The notes beneath the pieces are model-generated. The model worked only from the letters and a program-made list of their open reading frames with translations. It was not told the DNA's origin and did no database searches. This document shows, piece by piece, positions 46,701-57,239 of a DNA stretch of 59,476 nucleotides. Source of the DNA: Gnetum montanum (lineage: Eukaryota > Streptophyta > Gnetopsida > Gnetales > Gnetaceae); NCBI GenBank assembly GCA_015680685.1, contig MNCI01038342.1, forward strand, positions 1-59,476, given 5' to 3'. The position numbers and the translations under genes are program-made. Numbering within the stretch: position 1 is the first letter of the stretch; every line of letters starts with the position of its first letter.

Positions 46701-47379
46701 TTGGGTTCAACTACTGTTGCAGCTGTCTCTTTGGCTTCATGGTCGAATTAGTGTGGATACGATGTTGGCATATCCTAGGATCAATCTCTATGAGTTTGGA
46801 ATATGACCAAGCAAAGGTTGTTGGTCATCTATTGATTACATTTAGTAGCATCTCCTTTTGTTCAAAAGTGAGATTTGCATTTATTATTATTGAATTTCCA
46901 TTTTTCAAAAATGCATATTCCATGTTGGCAAGTAGAATTTTCAACTCAAGGGGCTCTTGTTTAAAATTTTTAAAAATTTTCAACTCTCCCTAATTAGTAT
47001 CATTAATTTTGTCAATGGAGAGTTGGTGATGAACTTACTCCAGTGCATCCATGCCTTTCATGTAGGTACATGTTAGGCTCTCAATAGGTTCCATGCAAAG
47101 TGTGCTACTTTCAAAATTAGCTATCAGCCATTGGGTGCCCTCTTGCTTTGTGGCTGCTATGTACAAGCACTTTTGAATTTCAAATATATTAGCACACTAA
47201 CTACATGCTTTGATAGATACACTATTAACAACCCATAGTTTCTGCACAGAATTGCACCCTATATCATTGTACACAATGCATGGAACTTTCTTCCTCTCAC
47301 TCTTTCCAAATGCATTTTCTTTAGAGATTTCAAGGGAAAGATCTCAAATCCCCGATCATGCATCAACAGTGCTTAGCCA
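46701..47379. other. RT/protease linker remnant of element C
   Basis: The minus strand here should encode the start of RT and the linker from protease. I see only short matches between stops. The plus-strand ORFs at 46658-46993 and 47210-47416 are shadows. Confidence 0.35.
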
Positions 47380-47748
47380 ATCCCTTCCCATGATGATTGC
47401 GAATTTTCCCTTGTAATTGTCCACTCAGATGACCAAGAAATTAGTTGGGTAGGACCACCCATAAACAATAGTCATAATGTCCTTCACTAATCCCAAGGGA
47501 ACAATGATGGATTGATTAGCCAACTCGAGACAAATGTTGCTCTTCTTGAGTGAAGGTAGGTTCTAGGCTTTATACATCTCATGGAAAATAAGATTAACAC
47601 CAACACCTGAATCTAGAAGAGCATTGCAAGGCCGATTCCCTGTAACTTGAAGGTAAGTAAGGGGACTTCTAGGGTCAAATAGTTTATTGGGAAGGTGGCC
47701 AACCTTTATCCAATCAATTACCACATGAGTTAACATGATGGTATGCAC
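47380..47748 (-). pseudogene. Aspartic protease of gypsy element C
   Basis: The open piece 47563-47748 contains RPCNALLDSGVGVNLIFHEM, the retropepsin L-L-D-S/T-G active site. Downstream are FLVIWVDNYKGKFAIIMGRD and WLSTVDA, the expected IIGRDWL-like second motif. A stop breaks it after HEMYKA. In active elements it cleaves gag-pol. Confidence 0.75.
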
Positions 47749-47749
47749 T

Positions 47750-49960
47750 TTGGGAGGTGCTTGGTTTGAAGGGGACTTGAACAGATTAGATGTAGAGAGA
47801 GGTTGAGAAACAAGATTTCCAATCGCAACTGTATGTGAGGGTGTAGTTGGGCTATTGGTTGAAAAGAAAGATCTTTTTCATGATCTAGTTTACGAACCAC
47901 TCGACTAAGAAGCCAACTATAAGTTAATATCCCTTGTTGCATTGCATTGTTGTAGATAAGGAAGAATTTCTTTCTGCATTGATGGAGTAGGTAGTAACTA
48001 GGTTGAGGGTGGAGGGACATATGCAAAAGCATGAGGAAAGTGATATGGATACGGGGTTTCCCCTCTAATAGATGGAGAATGAGTTTTGTAATACTCTGGA
48101 GGGTAGTAGCAATGTTGGAAGGTGGCGTGATTGACAAAGTCACATAGAGAAATGAGTTTCTAAACATAGTACCCATATGGATTTAGTTGCAAGTAAGGGT
48201 ACTCTTGCCTTGGTGGTGACATCCCCCATGACTATGTATGCTACAAATACTAGTACTACTTATATGATTGTGATGGAGCTCCACTTGAATAGTAGATTTG
48301 TTGTTGGTGGAACTGCCCAGGATTGCTGTGAGGAAAAGGTGATTTTCTAGGTGCTTGTCTTCTTGCTAGTCTAAGATTCAAAGCATACATCCTAGACTTC
48401 TACAAGTGTGACATGATAGGGCAACATTCTTTAGGATGTTTGTATTGGCAACTATCACACCCATCATCATCATCTGATTCTATCTCCACAACTACTTCTA
48501 TTGCAACAACTTTATCGTTATCCCTTTGGTAGGCCCGTTTAGCTTCTCTCTACCCTCTACAATCATGATCGTTACTCTACTCCCTTGATTCTTCTATAAT
48601 TTTTAGAGAAATTTAGAATTTTTCATCCAATGAATCCCACATTTTATCTACCTTGGCTGAAATTTTAGACATAGATTTTTGGATCAACAAGGTTTTTCTA
48701 TTCACCACCTCATCAAGTGGTGACTCCTCCTCACTATCACAAAAGTAGACCTTCCTCTTTCTGATAGAAGGGTCCCTATTATATTCTTATACACTTTGTC
48801 ATTTTCTAAACTTGGCTTCTTCCTTAACTACTTACTTAATCATCCTTTGAATTTGATGGACTCTTAGTTATGACAGTCACCATTAGGCATAGACTTCAAG
48901 AGTTCTCCTCGTTTCTGATTGGAGCCCATTTATGATATGGTGAAGTTGTTCCTATTGAGAATAACCATGGCTAGGACATCTATGTAATAGAGAATAGTAT
49001 TGGCCCATGGCTCTGTCCAAGGGTTTATGTGTCCCATATTTCCATCCTTGGATCTGCCTCCTCAAGTTGGACACTCAGGAGTACATTTGATATTTATCAT
49101 TAAACAATTTGAGTATTGTACTCCTCTATCTAATGGGTTCTAGTTCTAAGGACTAGTACCAACTCTCTACTTTCTCAATGAGTGTCCTTGGGAATAGCTT
49201 AAGCTTTTGCCAATCAGTTTCCACATTTTGCAAGGTACATGCATCGTGAAAGACTTGAAGATGGTCCTACAGATCTGAGTTATATCCTCCTTTGAACTTG
49301 GGGATATTATTCATGTCTAGCCTCTTGATTCAGCTATCCTTTATATGCCTTGTCAAAATTCTCACTGCCTCTACAATGTTTAGCATGCTTCAAGTGGCAA
49401 GTAAAGGCTCATCATAATCATGGCCTCTATGGTGGCCATGGTGCCTATGATGTCCTTTGTTACCCCTACTTTTTTTTTNAGGAGGACTAGCACCAACACG
49501 GTCCCTGCTAGCCCCTCTTCTATGGTCACAACCACGATCATGATCATGATCATAATCATGATGCTTATCCTCATCCCTACCATGACACTCTTTCAAAAAT
49601 CCCTTTTGATCATGGCACCCATTCTTACCAGAGCCAGGATTGTGGATAGTAAATTGTAGGTTCTAGTTTTGGCCTTCTTGGCCAAAGTCAAAGAGAGGAG
49701 TGTCATTGGATGGAGAGCCCTCAAAGAAAAGCCCTCACCATCTCTTTTGTACAGTAGGAATGAGCCATTAGACCATTTCCCCTTCACACTTTCATGATGC
49801 TTCTCTTGCTACAAATCCATTTTACATTGTGCATTTGTGGGATGGTACTCCCTAACATCACTATCCAGCAAAACATATTTAGAATGAAGTCCTAGTAGAC
49901 CCAACCTCATAAGAGCATGTTGGAGCATCGTAGGAATGGATCAATCGAGAGATAACACAA
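47750..49960 (-). pseudogene. gag of gypsy element C
   Basis: A His/Asp/Arg-rich low-complexity part lies at 49596-49390 (HHDYDHDHDRGCDHR, then DYDEPLLAT), the same HDEPLLA phrase as in element B. The capsid part is degraded between 49.3 and 48.3 kb. A Cys-rich spot near 48450-48400 (CDSCQYKHPKECCPIMSH) looks like a zinc knuckle. A single N at 49479 follows an 8-T run and sits in the middle of the HD-rich part. Confidence 0.65.
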
Positions 49961-50258
49961 TGTTTTCCTTCAGGTGCTACCACTGCATTTGTTCATCCTA
50001 GTGTAGGATGAANAAACATTGTGTTATCTCTCGATTGATCCATTCCTACGATGCTCCAACATGCTCTTATGAGGTTGGGTCTACTAGGACTTCATTCTAA
50101 ATATGTTTTGCTGGATAGTGATGTTAGGGAGTACCATCCCACAAATGCACAATGTAAAATGGATTTGTAGCAAGAGAAGCATCATGAAAGTGTGAAGGGG
50201 AAATGGTCTAATGGCTCATTCCTACTGTACAAAAGAGATGGTGAGGGCTTTTCTTTGA
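49721..50258. repeat. 245-bp inverted repeat between single-N joins (assembly artefact)
   Basis: 49721-49965 and 50014-50258 appear to be exact reverse complements. They are separated by 48 bp containing N at 50013, and the right arm ends at N 50259. The left arm continues the gag-side sequence. The right arm is bounded by Ns on both sides, so it is most simply a short contig placed in the wrong orientation. Confidence 0.8.
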
Positions 50259-50259
50259 N

Positions 50260-50822
50260 AACCTTAAGTCATTGTCTTTCCAGTTACATTTGTAAAATGC
50301 AAAGGTATGGTTAAGTGCAACCAAGACATTATTTTTATCATTTTTTATGTTTTATGTTCTTGGTGCTTAGAATAAAGCAATGAAGTAATTTTTAATGGTT
50401 AATTTAATCTAACTAACTAATTAATCTCTACCTAATCCTAACATAAGTATTTGGTCCCACTTTTTGTACACATTCTAAACACATATATCGTTGTTGGGTT
50501 ACCAAATGTTAAGCGTTGTTGGGATTACCAAGCATCATGTGCATGCTCGAAGCAATCGTACTTATGTTCTTAATTAATTACTATTTAGCATAGCTAAATT
50601 AACTTAGCTTAATTACTTAAAAGTATTAAATAAAATTTCATAAAACATTAAGTGCATAAATAAAATATTTAATCTAGCCAAAGTGCTGTAAGGTTTATTA
50701 AAAAGCTCATCTTTATTGTCGCACACATTGCAGTGCTCAAGTACAACAATGCTCGAATAAAGATCCATACACTCAATGACTCTTACTGTGGGCACTTGGG
50801 AAAATATTCTAACTTTGTGATA
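50260..50822 (-). repeat. 5' LTR of gypsy element C, truncated at both ends
   Basis: It matches the 3' LTR segment from about 42117 to 42725 with scattered substitutions and an internal deletion near its left end. The left end starts at a contig join (N at 50259), and the right end stops at AACTTTG near 50815, before the U3 start is reached. The lost U3 is replaced by unrelated AT-rich DNA. Confidence 0.75.
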
Positions 50823-50987
50823 TTTGTTCAATAGATTTTATAAATCTTTAGATGTAATAAAGCTTCATTTTATTAATTCATTTATAATTGATAATTAACT
50901 ATATGTCAGGGTATACTTGAGGATAGATTTTAATTCCAACCGTCATTAGGTGCAAAATTTGTAACCACAAAAACCATCAAAGAAAGT

Positions 50988-51255
50988 ACATGCTAGGTGT
51001 TGCATATTTGAAATTTCAAGTATCAAAGAAAAAGCATAGACAAATGTTAGGTATTTACAATTTCAACCCTCCTACAAATACGTGCCGAGTGTTACATATT
51101 TGAAATTTCAAGGATCAAAGACAAAGCATATAACAAAGGCTGCGCATTTGAAAGTCCAACCGGCCTACAAATGCATGCCAAGTCTTGCATATTTGAAATT
51201 TCAAGCGTCAATGTCAATGTTACGTTATTTGAAATTCCAACCCTTCAACAACTAC
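50988..51255. repeat. Tandem repeat, about three units of about 90 bp
   Basis: The phrase TTGCATATTTGAAATTTCAA recurs near 51000, 51085 and 51187 in slightly changed forms. Each is followed by AAAGCATA-like or GTCAATGT words and a TTTCAACCCTCCTACAAATA-like phrase (51060, 51155, 51235). It lies 850-1100 bp upstream of the laccase start, at the border between transposon DNA and the gene region. Confidence 0.7.
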
Positions 51256-51587
51256 ATGTGCTTCGGCTAGCTGCTGAGCAACATAGTAAACAACATTAAT
51301 TATAAAACTTAAAAATGTAGTGGTGAATGAAGTCTATGTTCATCTCACCCATCGAAGAGCGACACCGTTCTTATCCGCCCACACTGCCCATGTTTTGTAG
51401 CGTAGCAGATTAATGGCCACAACTGTCGCAGTGCATGTACGTGTCCACCAGTAGCACGCGTTTTCTGCATGAATTTGACGACACCCTGCATGCCTTTGTC
51501 GTTATTGTTACGCTGGTCCCCCTCCCTTCAATTATGATTGCACATGTAGTCTGCTCATCGTACCCGTCCAGCAGCGACGCCAGACCA

Positions 51588-51595
51588 ACACGTGT
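51588..51595. promoter_or_regulatory. G-box / ABRE-like site upstream of the laccase
   Basis: ACACGTGT, with core CACGTG at 51589-51594, sits about 365 bp upstream of the TATA box, preceded by ACCAAC (AC-element-like). Such sites bind bZIP and bHLH factors in plants. Whether it acts here is inference. Confidence 0.4.
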
Positions 51596-51670
51596 CCTGC
51601 GTGTTTTTGAGAATCCCGTAACATGTTTTGGCTTTTTCCATATTTAACGTGGTTGGTCGTGGTAACTGGG

Positions 51671-51810
51671 CAGTGGTGAGACGGTATGATACGAAACATA
51701 AACAATGCATCTTCCTCGATTGGTCTGCATCACACCGTAACGAATTTCGAAACGTTTTGGATCCCACACGGGGAGTGGTGAGACGATATGATACCAAACA
51801 CAATCAATGC
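51671..51810 (+). repeat. Direct repeat in the laccase promoter region
   Basis: AGTGGTGAGACGGTATGATA starting near 51672 recurs as AGTGGTGAGACGATATGATA near 51773. After both, ACAATGC or TCAATGC continues the match for about 39 bp, with a period of 101 bp. A shared ATTGGTCTG word follows each unit (51718 and 51868). The repeat is 150-290 bp upstream of the TATA box. Confidence 0.75.
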
Positions 51811-51959
51811 TATAACACGTAAATGTAGGCCAAAGCACATTAACGTGGATGGGCTTCTTCTCCCCCAATTGGTCTGTACCTCCATCTGTTTGTCTGCGCA
51901 GTTCGCTTGAGTTTCGAGAGGACGGTGCTCCTAAGTCTTAATGATAAGCTTGGCTGCTC

Positions 51960-51966
51960 TATAAAT
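51960..51966 (+). promoter_or_regulatory. TATA box of the laccase gene
   Basis: TATAAAT in the context GCTCTATAAATGC lies 139 bp upstream of the start codon. Transcription would start near 51990, giving a 5' UTR of about 115 nt. Confidence 0.65.
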
Positions 51967-52031
51967 GCATTCCTACTGCCCAGGATTCTCATGTAGTAGC
52001 AAGTCAGTTAGTAACTTAGCATACAAAACAT

Positions 52032-52046
52032 ATGGATATTGTTTGA
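52032..52046 (+). other. Short upstream ORF in the laccase 5' UTR (4 codons)
   Basis: ATG GAT ATT GTT TGA lies between the predicted transcript start and the laccase ATG, 58 nt before the latter. The adenine at -3 is absent (TAT before ATG), so it is probably read weakly. Confidence 0.4.
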
Positions 52047-52104
52047 TCGTCTGCATCACAAAACCAAGATTCGCTCAAGCAGTTTCATCTATCAGAGATT
52101 TGGG

Positions 52105-55100
52105 ATGGGAAACACCGGGAAAATCCTGGGCATGGGGCTGCTGGTGGCACTGTGCCTGCAAGTGTTCTTCTTATCTTCCATATTCGCAATTCCTCGTAAC
52201 TTTACATGGGTGGCAAGTGTCATTTAATCATTTTATCTCTGGATTCTAGAGTGTTTTCCATATTTTCTATGCTACGTTTTTCTCCCGTTTTGGGGGAGGG
52301 ACTAAAATTGATAGTTTTGTGGCAGCTCCGAGAAACCAATGTAACAAAGATGTGCGATACGCACGAAGTGGTGACAGTGAATGGCCAGTACCCCGGGCCA
52401 ACAGCCACAGTTCGCGACGGCGACCAAGTCATCGTCACAGTCATCAACAGAAGCAAATATAACGCCACCATTCACTGGTAAAAATTATCTGCCCACCTTT
52501 GGAATTTTGGCTGATAGCGGAACGCTTGAGGCTTATTCTGGGAAAAATTGGTTACACGTAAGCTTCGTTTTTTGGGGCGGGGGAAGACCACCATGGCTAT
52601 GCTTTGTCCAATACCAATTCCATTCAAATTTGTGATTTTTGTTCACCGCGTTTCCAAGTAGGTTTTATCCTTTTAACATGCATCTATTTATATAGCATAA
52701 CTAAAATACGCGAAAATGGGCATATAGACATTTTTATTTAACGGAAACAATGATTGAAATTTAAATTTAATAATTTATGGATAGGGATTTCTTTTACAAA
52801 TCTTTAATTGTGGTTTTAAGTACCCTGATTCCTCACCCACTTTTGCAAATTTTACCATTACTTTCATATTTGAAATGCCGTGGAACCTTGATTCTCACCT
52901 CTGAAAGTCGGAATCTTGTAAAGCATAGCACCTCGGCGCCCTGTTTACATACTCTAGGTTAATTTCTCGTTGAAATCCCACTTTACCATGCCATGGATGA
53001 ATGAATTTTGCTTTTTTTTTCCTTGTCTGAAACAGGCATGGAGTTTTCCAGCTGCGCACCGCCTGGGCCGACGGGCCAGAATACATTACACAGTGTCCCA
53101 TCCAGCCCGGCGCCAGCTACACGCACAAATTTAGCGTCACCGGGCAGCACGGCACGCTGTGGTGGCACGCGCACTTCTCATGGCTGAGAGCCCCCGCGTT
53201 CGGCGCCTTCATCGTCCTTCCTCCGTCGAACTACGTTTACCCGTTCGAAAAGCCGAAGCACGAAGAAACCTTACTCCTCAACGAGTGGTGGGACGCCAAT
53301 CCCATGGACGTCATCGCCGAGGCCCTCCGGACCGGCACTGGTGTCCGAGACCCTGCGACACTCGTCATCAATGGCCAGCCCGGCCAGCTCGTGAGATGCT
53401 CAGGTAATTTTTAATTTTAATTTTTGGTTGGTTGAGATTTTGTATATGAATTCAAGACATAGGTGAAATTTTGAAAGAATTGGGATTAGTAGTTTTTTAC
53501 ATAGTTTTTTAATCTACCAGTCGATCACCGATTTAACAATTTGAAAGAATCGGGATTAGTAGGTTTTTTCATAGTTTTTAATCTGCCCCTCGATTTAGCG
53601 AGATTGAAGTTAGAAGTTAATCGATATGATACTTATAATAAACCTTAATTTTAAAAATAAATCTATTGTTTCAGGTGTGATTTTCCAAACTTTTAAATAT
53701 CACTGAGTCACGACAAACGGATTTATAGTGATCCTTAAAACAACCTTAAAATATCGGCCCAATATATTCTCTGACCTTGTAAACACTGGTTTTGGGTATC
53801 TCACAAGCAGTTTTCAGTGTGTTATACTGTAGCCAGGTTACCGCGCTCATGGTCTAATCCATAGCAACACTGGACGTACAACTGCCACTTACCTCAATGT
53901 CTTAAGATCACTTTAGGTGGAATGATGATCATATACTTTTTATGGTAAGCGGATTAACTTCAACAAGATATTTGCGGACAATATCTGAAACCCAAACTGA
54001 TTCTTACATTCGTTTTTATTGAGACCCATTGGATTTAGTGAGTCCAGAATTTACAGTGGGTTTAATGAGAATAGGAAACTGAGATATTTACTTACATCTA
54101 CTCCACATCCTTTTCATCTAGGACAGATGATAGCGATTTAAGATTCTATAGGCTGCAGATTTACGGAGTGTGATGGCATATCATAGATGGTTGTGCATAT
54201 GATATATTTTGTGTGGTTGCATTGCAGTACACGTGGCAAATACTTTTTTATTTTTACGGTAGCTATTTAACTTAGTGTAGAAAAGCTCAATTGCAGTGCG
54301 CATGATATATTTTAAGGTTGCATTGCAATACACGTGGCAGGTTTTTACGGTAGCTACTAAAAAAATACACGTGGCAGGTTTTTACGGTAGCTACTAAAAA
54401 AATCAATTGCAGTGCGCATACACGTTGCAGATTTTTACGGTGGCTACTTAACTTACCTTAGAAAAGATCAATTGTAATGGGCATGATATATTCTCTCACG
54501 TTGCATTGCAATACACGTGGCAGATATTTTAGTGTTGTACTTGGTTACCTACTCATTGTGCATATCCTGCTTACCGACCTCATTGTACATTGACATGATA
54601 TATTTTGTGACGTTGCATTGCAATATTTCAGTGTTGTACTTGCCTACCGAACTCATTGCGCATTTGTTGCTTACCTACCTCTTTGTACATTCACAAGTAT
54701 CCACTCAGGCCCGTCAAAATTTTCAGAAATGAGCTGTAAACTACTTTGTACATTCACACGTATCCACTCAGGCCCGTCAAAATTTTCAGAAATGAGCTGT
54801 AACGCACAACGCGTGCACAGGAGCTACATTCATACATTTTCATTATTGCCCCTTTCAAAATTGTCAGAAATGCAGTGTAATGCATAATGTTTCATGTGCG
54901 TCTGCCATGACATCATTTGGATCTATACAAAAGCCAATTTCAGAATCCTTTCCAAAGATTTCTTTTTTCAATTTATAACCTAAGATTACCGGGCCAAGAT
55001 TACTTCTCCCTTGAAGGATTATGGAAAGATATCTAACTCAACAATTTATGCATACATGTGTGCACAGATACAACGAGGATAAATGTGACTAAAGGTGAGA

Positions 55101-57057
55101 AGGTGTACCTGCGCATAATCAACGCAGCCATGAACACGGCCATGTTCGCAGCGGTGGCAAACCACACGCTCACCGTGGTGGCCGCGGATGCAAATTACGT
55201 CCAGCACTTCAACACATCGTACATTGTAATAGACCCGGGCCAGACTCTGGACGCGGTGCTAACGGCGGACCAGCCCTGCGGCACGTACTATTTCGCGCCG
55301 CGCATGTGGGCCAACACCGGCACCGTTCTGACTTCAGTCGCGACCCGCGCCACCGCCATCATCGAGTGCAGCTGCCCTCCCGTCAACTCCACAACGCCAT
55401 ACCCGAACCTTCCCGATATGACCGATAACGACGCCGTCGAGTCCTTCCACAGGCAGCTGCATGGCTTACAGTCCAAGGACGTGCCCACCAAGTTGGACGA
55501 GGACATGTTGAACGCCGTCAGTCTGAACCAGTTCATCTGCCCCAACCAAACGTGCGACTTTGCTACCAGCCTGAACAACGTCTCGTTCAAGTTCCCCACC
55601 GTCTCCATTCTGAACGCCTACTACCACAACATCTCCGGCGTTTACACGCCCGACTTCCCGGACAGGCCCATCCCGAAGTTCAATTTCACGGACACGAGCT
55701 TGCCGGACAACACCTCTTTCACCATTCAGGGCACGCGCGTGAAGATGCTGCGCTACAATTCCGCGGTGCAGATCGTGCTGCAGGGCACCGGCTTCCAAGG
55801 CGGCGAGAGCCACCCCCTGCATCTGCACGGCCAAGATTTCTACGTCGTTGGCCGTGGCTTCGGCAACTTCAACCACGTCACTGACACCGCCAAATTCAAT
55901 CTCACCCACCCGATCAGTCGCAACACCGTCAGCATCCCTATTAACGGCTGGACCGCCCTCCGCTTTGTTGCCAAAAATCCTGGTAATCGCAGTACTCTCG
56001 GTTTGGAAGTTCATTCGATTTTTTTAATTTTTTTTATTTTTTTTCGATGTTAAGTTACATGTCGAAGGCATAAATATTCTTTAAAAATAAAGTATACTGT
56101 TTTGACATTTAAACTAAGGACCCATAATGACCTGGAACACACAAAACACATACACATAGATCATATCAATTTCTTTCTAAATGGTAAGTTTATTAAAAAG
56201 TTGTGGTCCCTCAACTTTGGTGGGCAAAATTCCTAAAAAACTATGAGCAGAACAATGGTGTGCACTATGTAAAAGGTTGGAGGCTCAAGTGTGTTTTTTT
56301 CTATTTTGGAGTATAGTGGGTGACATCTTGTGGATAAGGGTAGAGGGAAGTGTTTCCACTCTACCTTGACTTTTATGCATAGTCATTGTTTCAGCTAATG
56401 TATCTTGGATGACCATCATCAACCATGCTTACATATTTTGTGGTCTTACCCCTGCATGACAGTAAGCCTAGGGTGAAACTCGGACACTTTTTTTAGTAAA
56501 AAAGAAAAGTAGATTTCATTCTCAACCAGCCAAATAACATATTGGCACGGATTTCAAATCTGAAGCAAGAGGTTAAGGGTTTAAGTTTCTTTTTAACTTT
56601 TAAACTATTCAAATGAAGATATACTTAGAATTTTTCACCATGCAAAGCCTTCATGATGGATAATGACACATACATAATACATACTACCATGCATAGTCAT
56701 GTATGGTAATTAAGGCATGGGGTGAACACACTTCGAAGGTATAGTGTGGGTCCAATTTACTCAGGGCTGTGCCACCCGTTGCCATTTCTTTATTAAAAAG
56801 GAACACAGTAAAAAATAAAAAACCTTAAAAATGAAGACGCACTAGTTCTAAGTTAGGTAGAGTTTGAATATTATTTGAGATATATTATTTTAATAAAGAT
56901 GGCATTACTAAATTTTTATTTTACAGGTGCATGGCTGATGCATTGCCACCTGGACCACCACCTGTCCGTCGGAATGGGCACCGTGTTCATCACCGAGGAC
57001 GGTGACCGCCACGACCAGAAGCTGCTGCCTCCGCCACCAGACCTTCCCAAGTGCTGA
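52105..57057 (+). CDS. Laccase (secreted multicopper oxidase), five exons, 556 residues
   Basis: Exons: 52105-52209, 52326-52477, 53036-53403, 55068-55982, 56927-57057. All introns are GT-AG and phases join to 1671 nt. Laccases oxidise monolignols or other phenols with four coppers, reducing O2 to water, usually in the cell wall. Residues 1-28 (ending FFLSSIFA) look like a signal peptide. Copper motifs are HWHG (85-88, split by intron 2), WWHAH (128-132), HPLHLHG (457-463) and HCHLDHHLSVGM (519-530). Cys520 and His525 bind type-1 copper, with Met530 axial, where most plant laccases have Leu. Many N-x-S/T sites fit a glycoprotein. The end LPPPPDLPKC is standard for plant laccases. Exon 2 is the family's usual 152 bp; exon 3 equals two usual exons fused. 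The start at 52105 gives a proper signal peptide; an in-frame upstream start at 52039 would hide it. Donor 1 (GTGGCAAG) is weak. Which laccase subgroup it belongs to, and its substrate, are unknown. Confidence 0.93.
54230..54521 (+). repeat. CACGTGGC (G-box) array in laccase intron 3
   Basis: Exact CACGTGGC occurs at 54230-54237, 54331-54338, 54368-54375 and 54514-54521, with a variant CACGTTGC at 54421-54428. Most are preceded by CAATA or AATA and sit in a larger repeated phrase containing GCATGATATATT, TTGCATTGCAATA and TTTTTACGGTAGCTACT. The array is in the middle of a 1664-bp intron. Confidence 0.8.
54327..54400 (+). repeat. 37-bp tandem duplication in laccase intron 3
   Basis: AATACACGTGGCAGGTTTTT then ACGGTAGCTACTAAAAA occurs twice back to back (from 54327 and 54364), essentially identical, so the duplication is young. 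Confidence 0.85.
54682..54802 (+). repeat. 63-bp tandem duplication in laccase intron 3
   Basis: TTTGTACATTCACA, then GTATCCACTCAGGCCCGTCA and AATTTTCAGAAATGAGCTGT, occurs from 54682 and again from 54745. One A/C difference is visible. A more diverged third copy of the CAAAATTGTCAGAAATG part is seen near 54855. Confidence 0.85.
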
Positions 57058-57080
57058 GCCTGAGCCTGAGCTTGTACATG

Positions 57081-57086
57081 AATAAA
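57081..57086 (+). terminator. Poly(A) signal of the laccase gene (proximal)
   Basis: AATAAA in GAATAAATGA lies 24 nt after the stop codon. A second AATAAA at 57230-57235 is a distal alternative. Confidence 0.5.
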
Positions 57087-57239
57087 TGAACTTGGCCCTA
57101 TTTTATGGCATTTCCCTTACTATTAAATATTTTCCTCTCATGTTTTCCATGATTGCATTCTCAACGTTTCAATAGTATTATAATATGTGCACCTGTGCAC
57201 CATCTGCTGAGAGCCTCAACTCAACAAGAAATAAAACAC

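Larger units (their letters stand above)
42038..50822 (-). mobile_element. Gypsy element C (Athila-like) with gag-pol, without aORF
   Basis: On the minus strand: truncated 5' LTR (50260-50822), gag (about 49.9-47.75 kb), protease (47.7 kb), RT (46.7-45.95 kb), RNase H (45.9-45.5 kb), integrase (45.3-44.6 kb), motif and block region (44.1-43.6 kb), 3' LTR (42038-42932). Only about 700 bp separate the block from the 3' LTR, so the aORF of A and B is essentially absent. Stops are frequent. Contig joins at 49479, 50013 and 50259 disturb the gag end. Confidence 0.82.

Noticed and set aside
49390-49596. Histidine/aspartate-rich metal-binding protein
   Set aside because: The HD-rich run is the low-complexity linker of gypsy gag, seen also in element B with the same DEPLLAT ending.
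49721-50258. Hairpin precursor or foldback transposon
   Set aside because: No target duplication or terminal motifs; Ns bound the right arm; an assembly error explains it better.
52039-52104. Upstream in-frame ATG as the laccase start
   Set aside because: It would add 22 polar residues before the signal peptide; the ATG at 52105 gives a normal secretion signal and expected length.
55288-56014. Long minus-strand frames (106 and 182 residues) and a second + frame (55552-55884) over laccase exon 4
   Set aside because: They are shadows of the GC-rich exon; the + frame of exon 4 has the copper motifs and laccase sequence.
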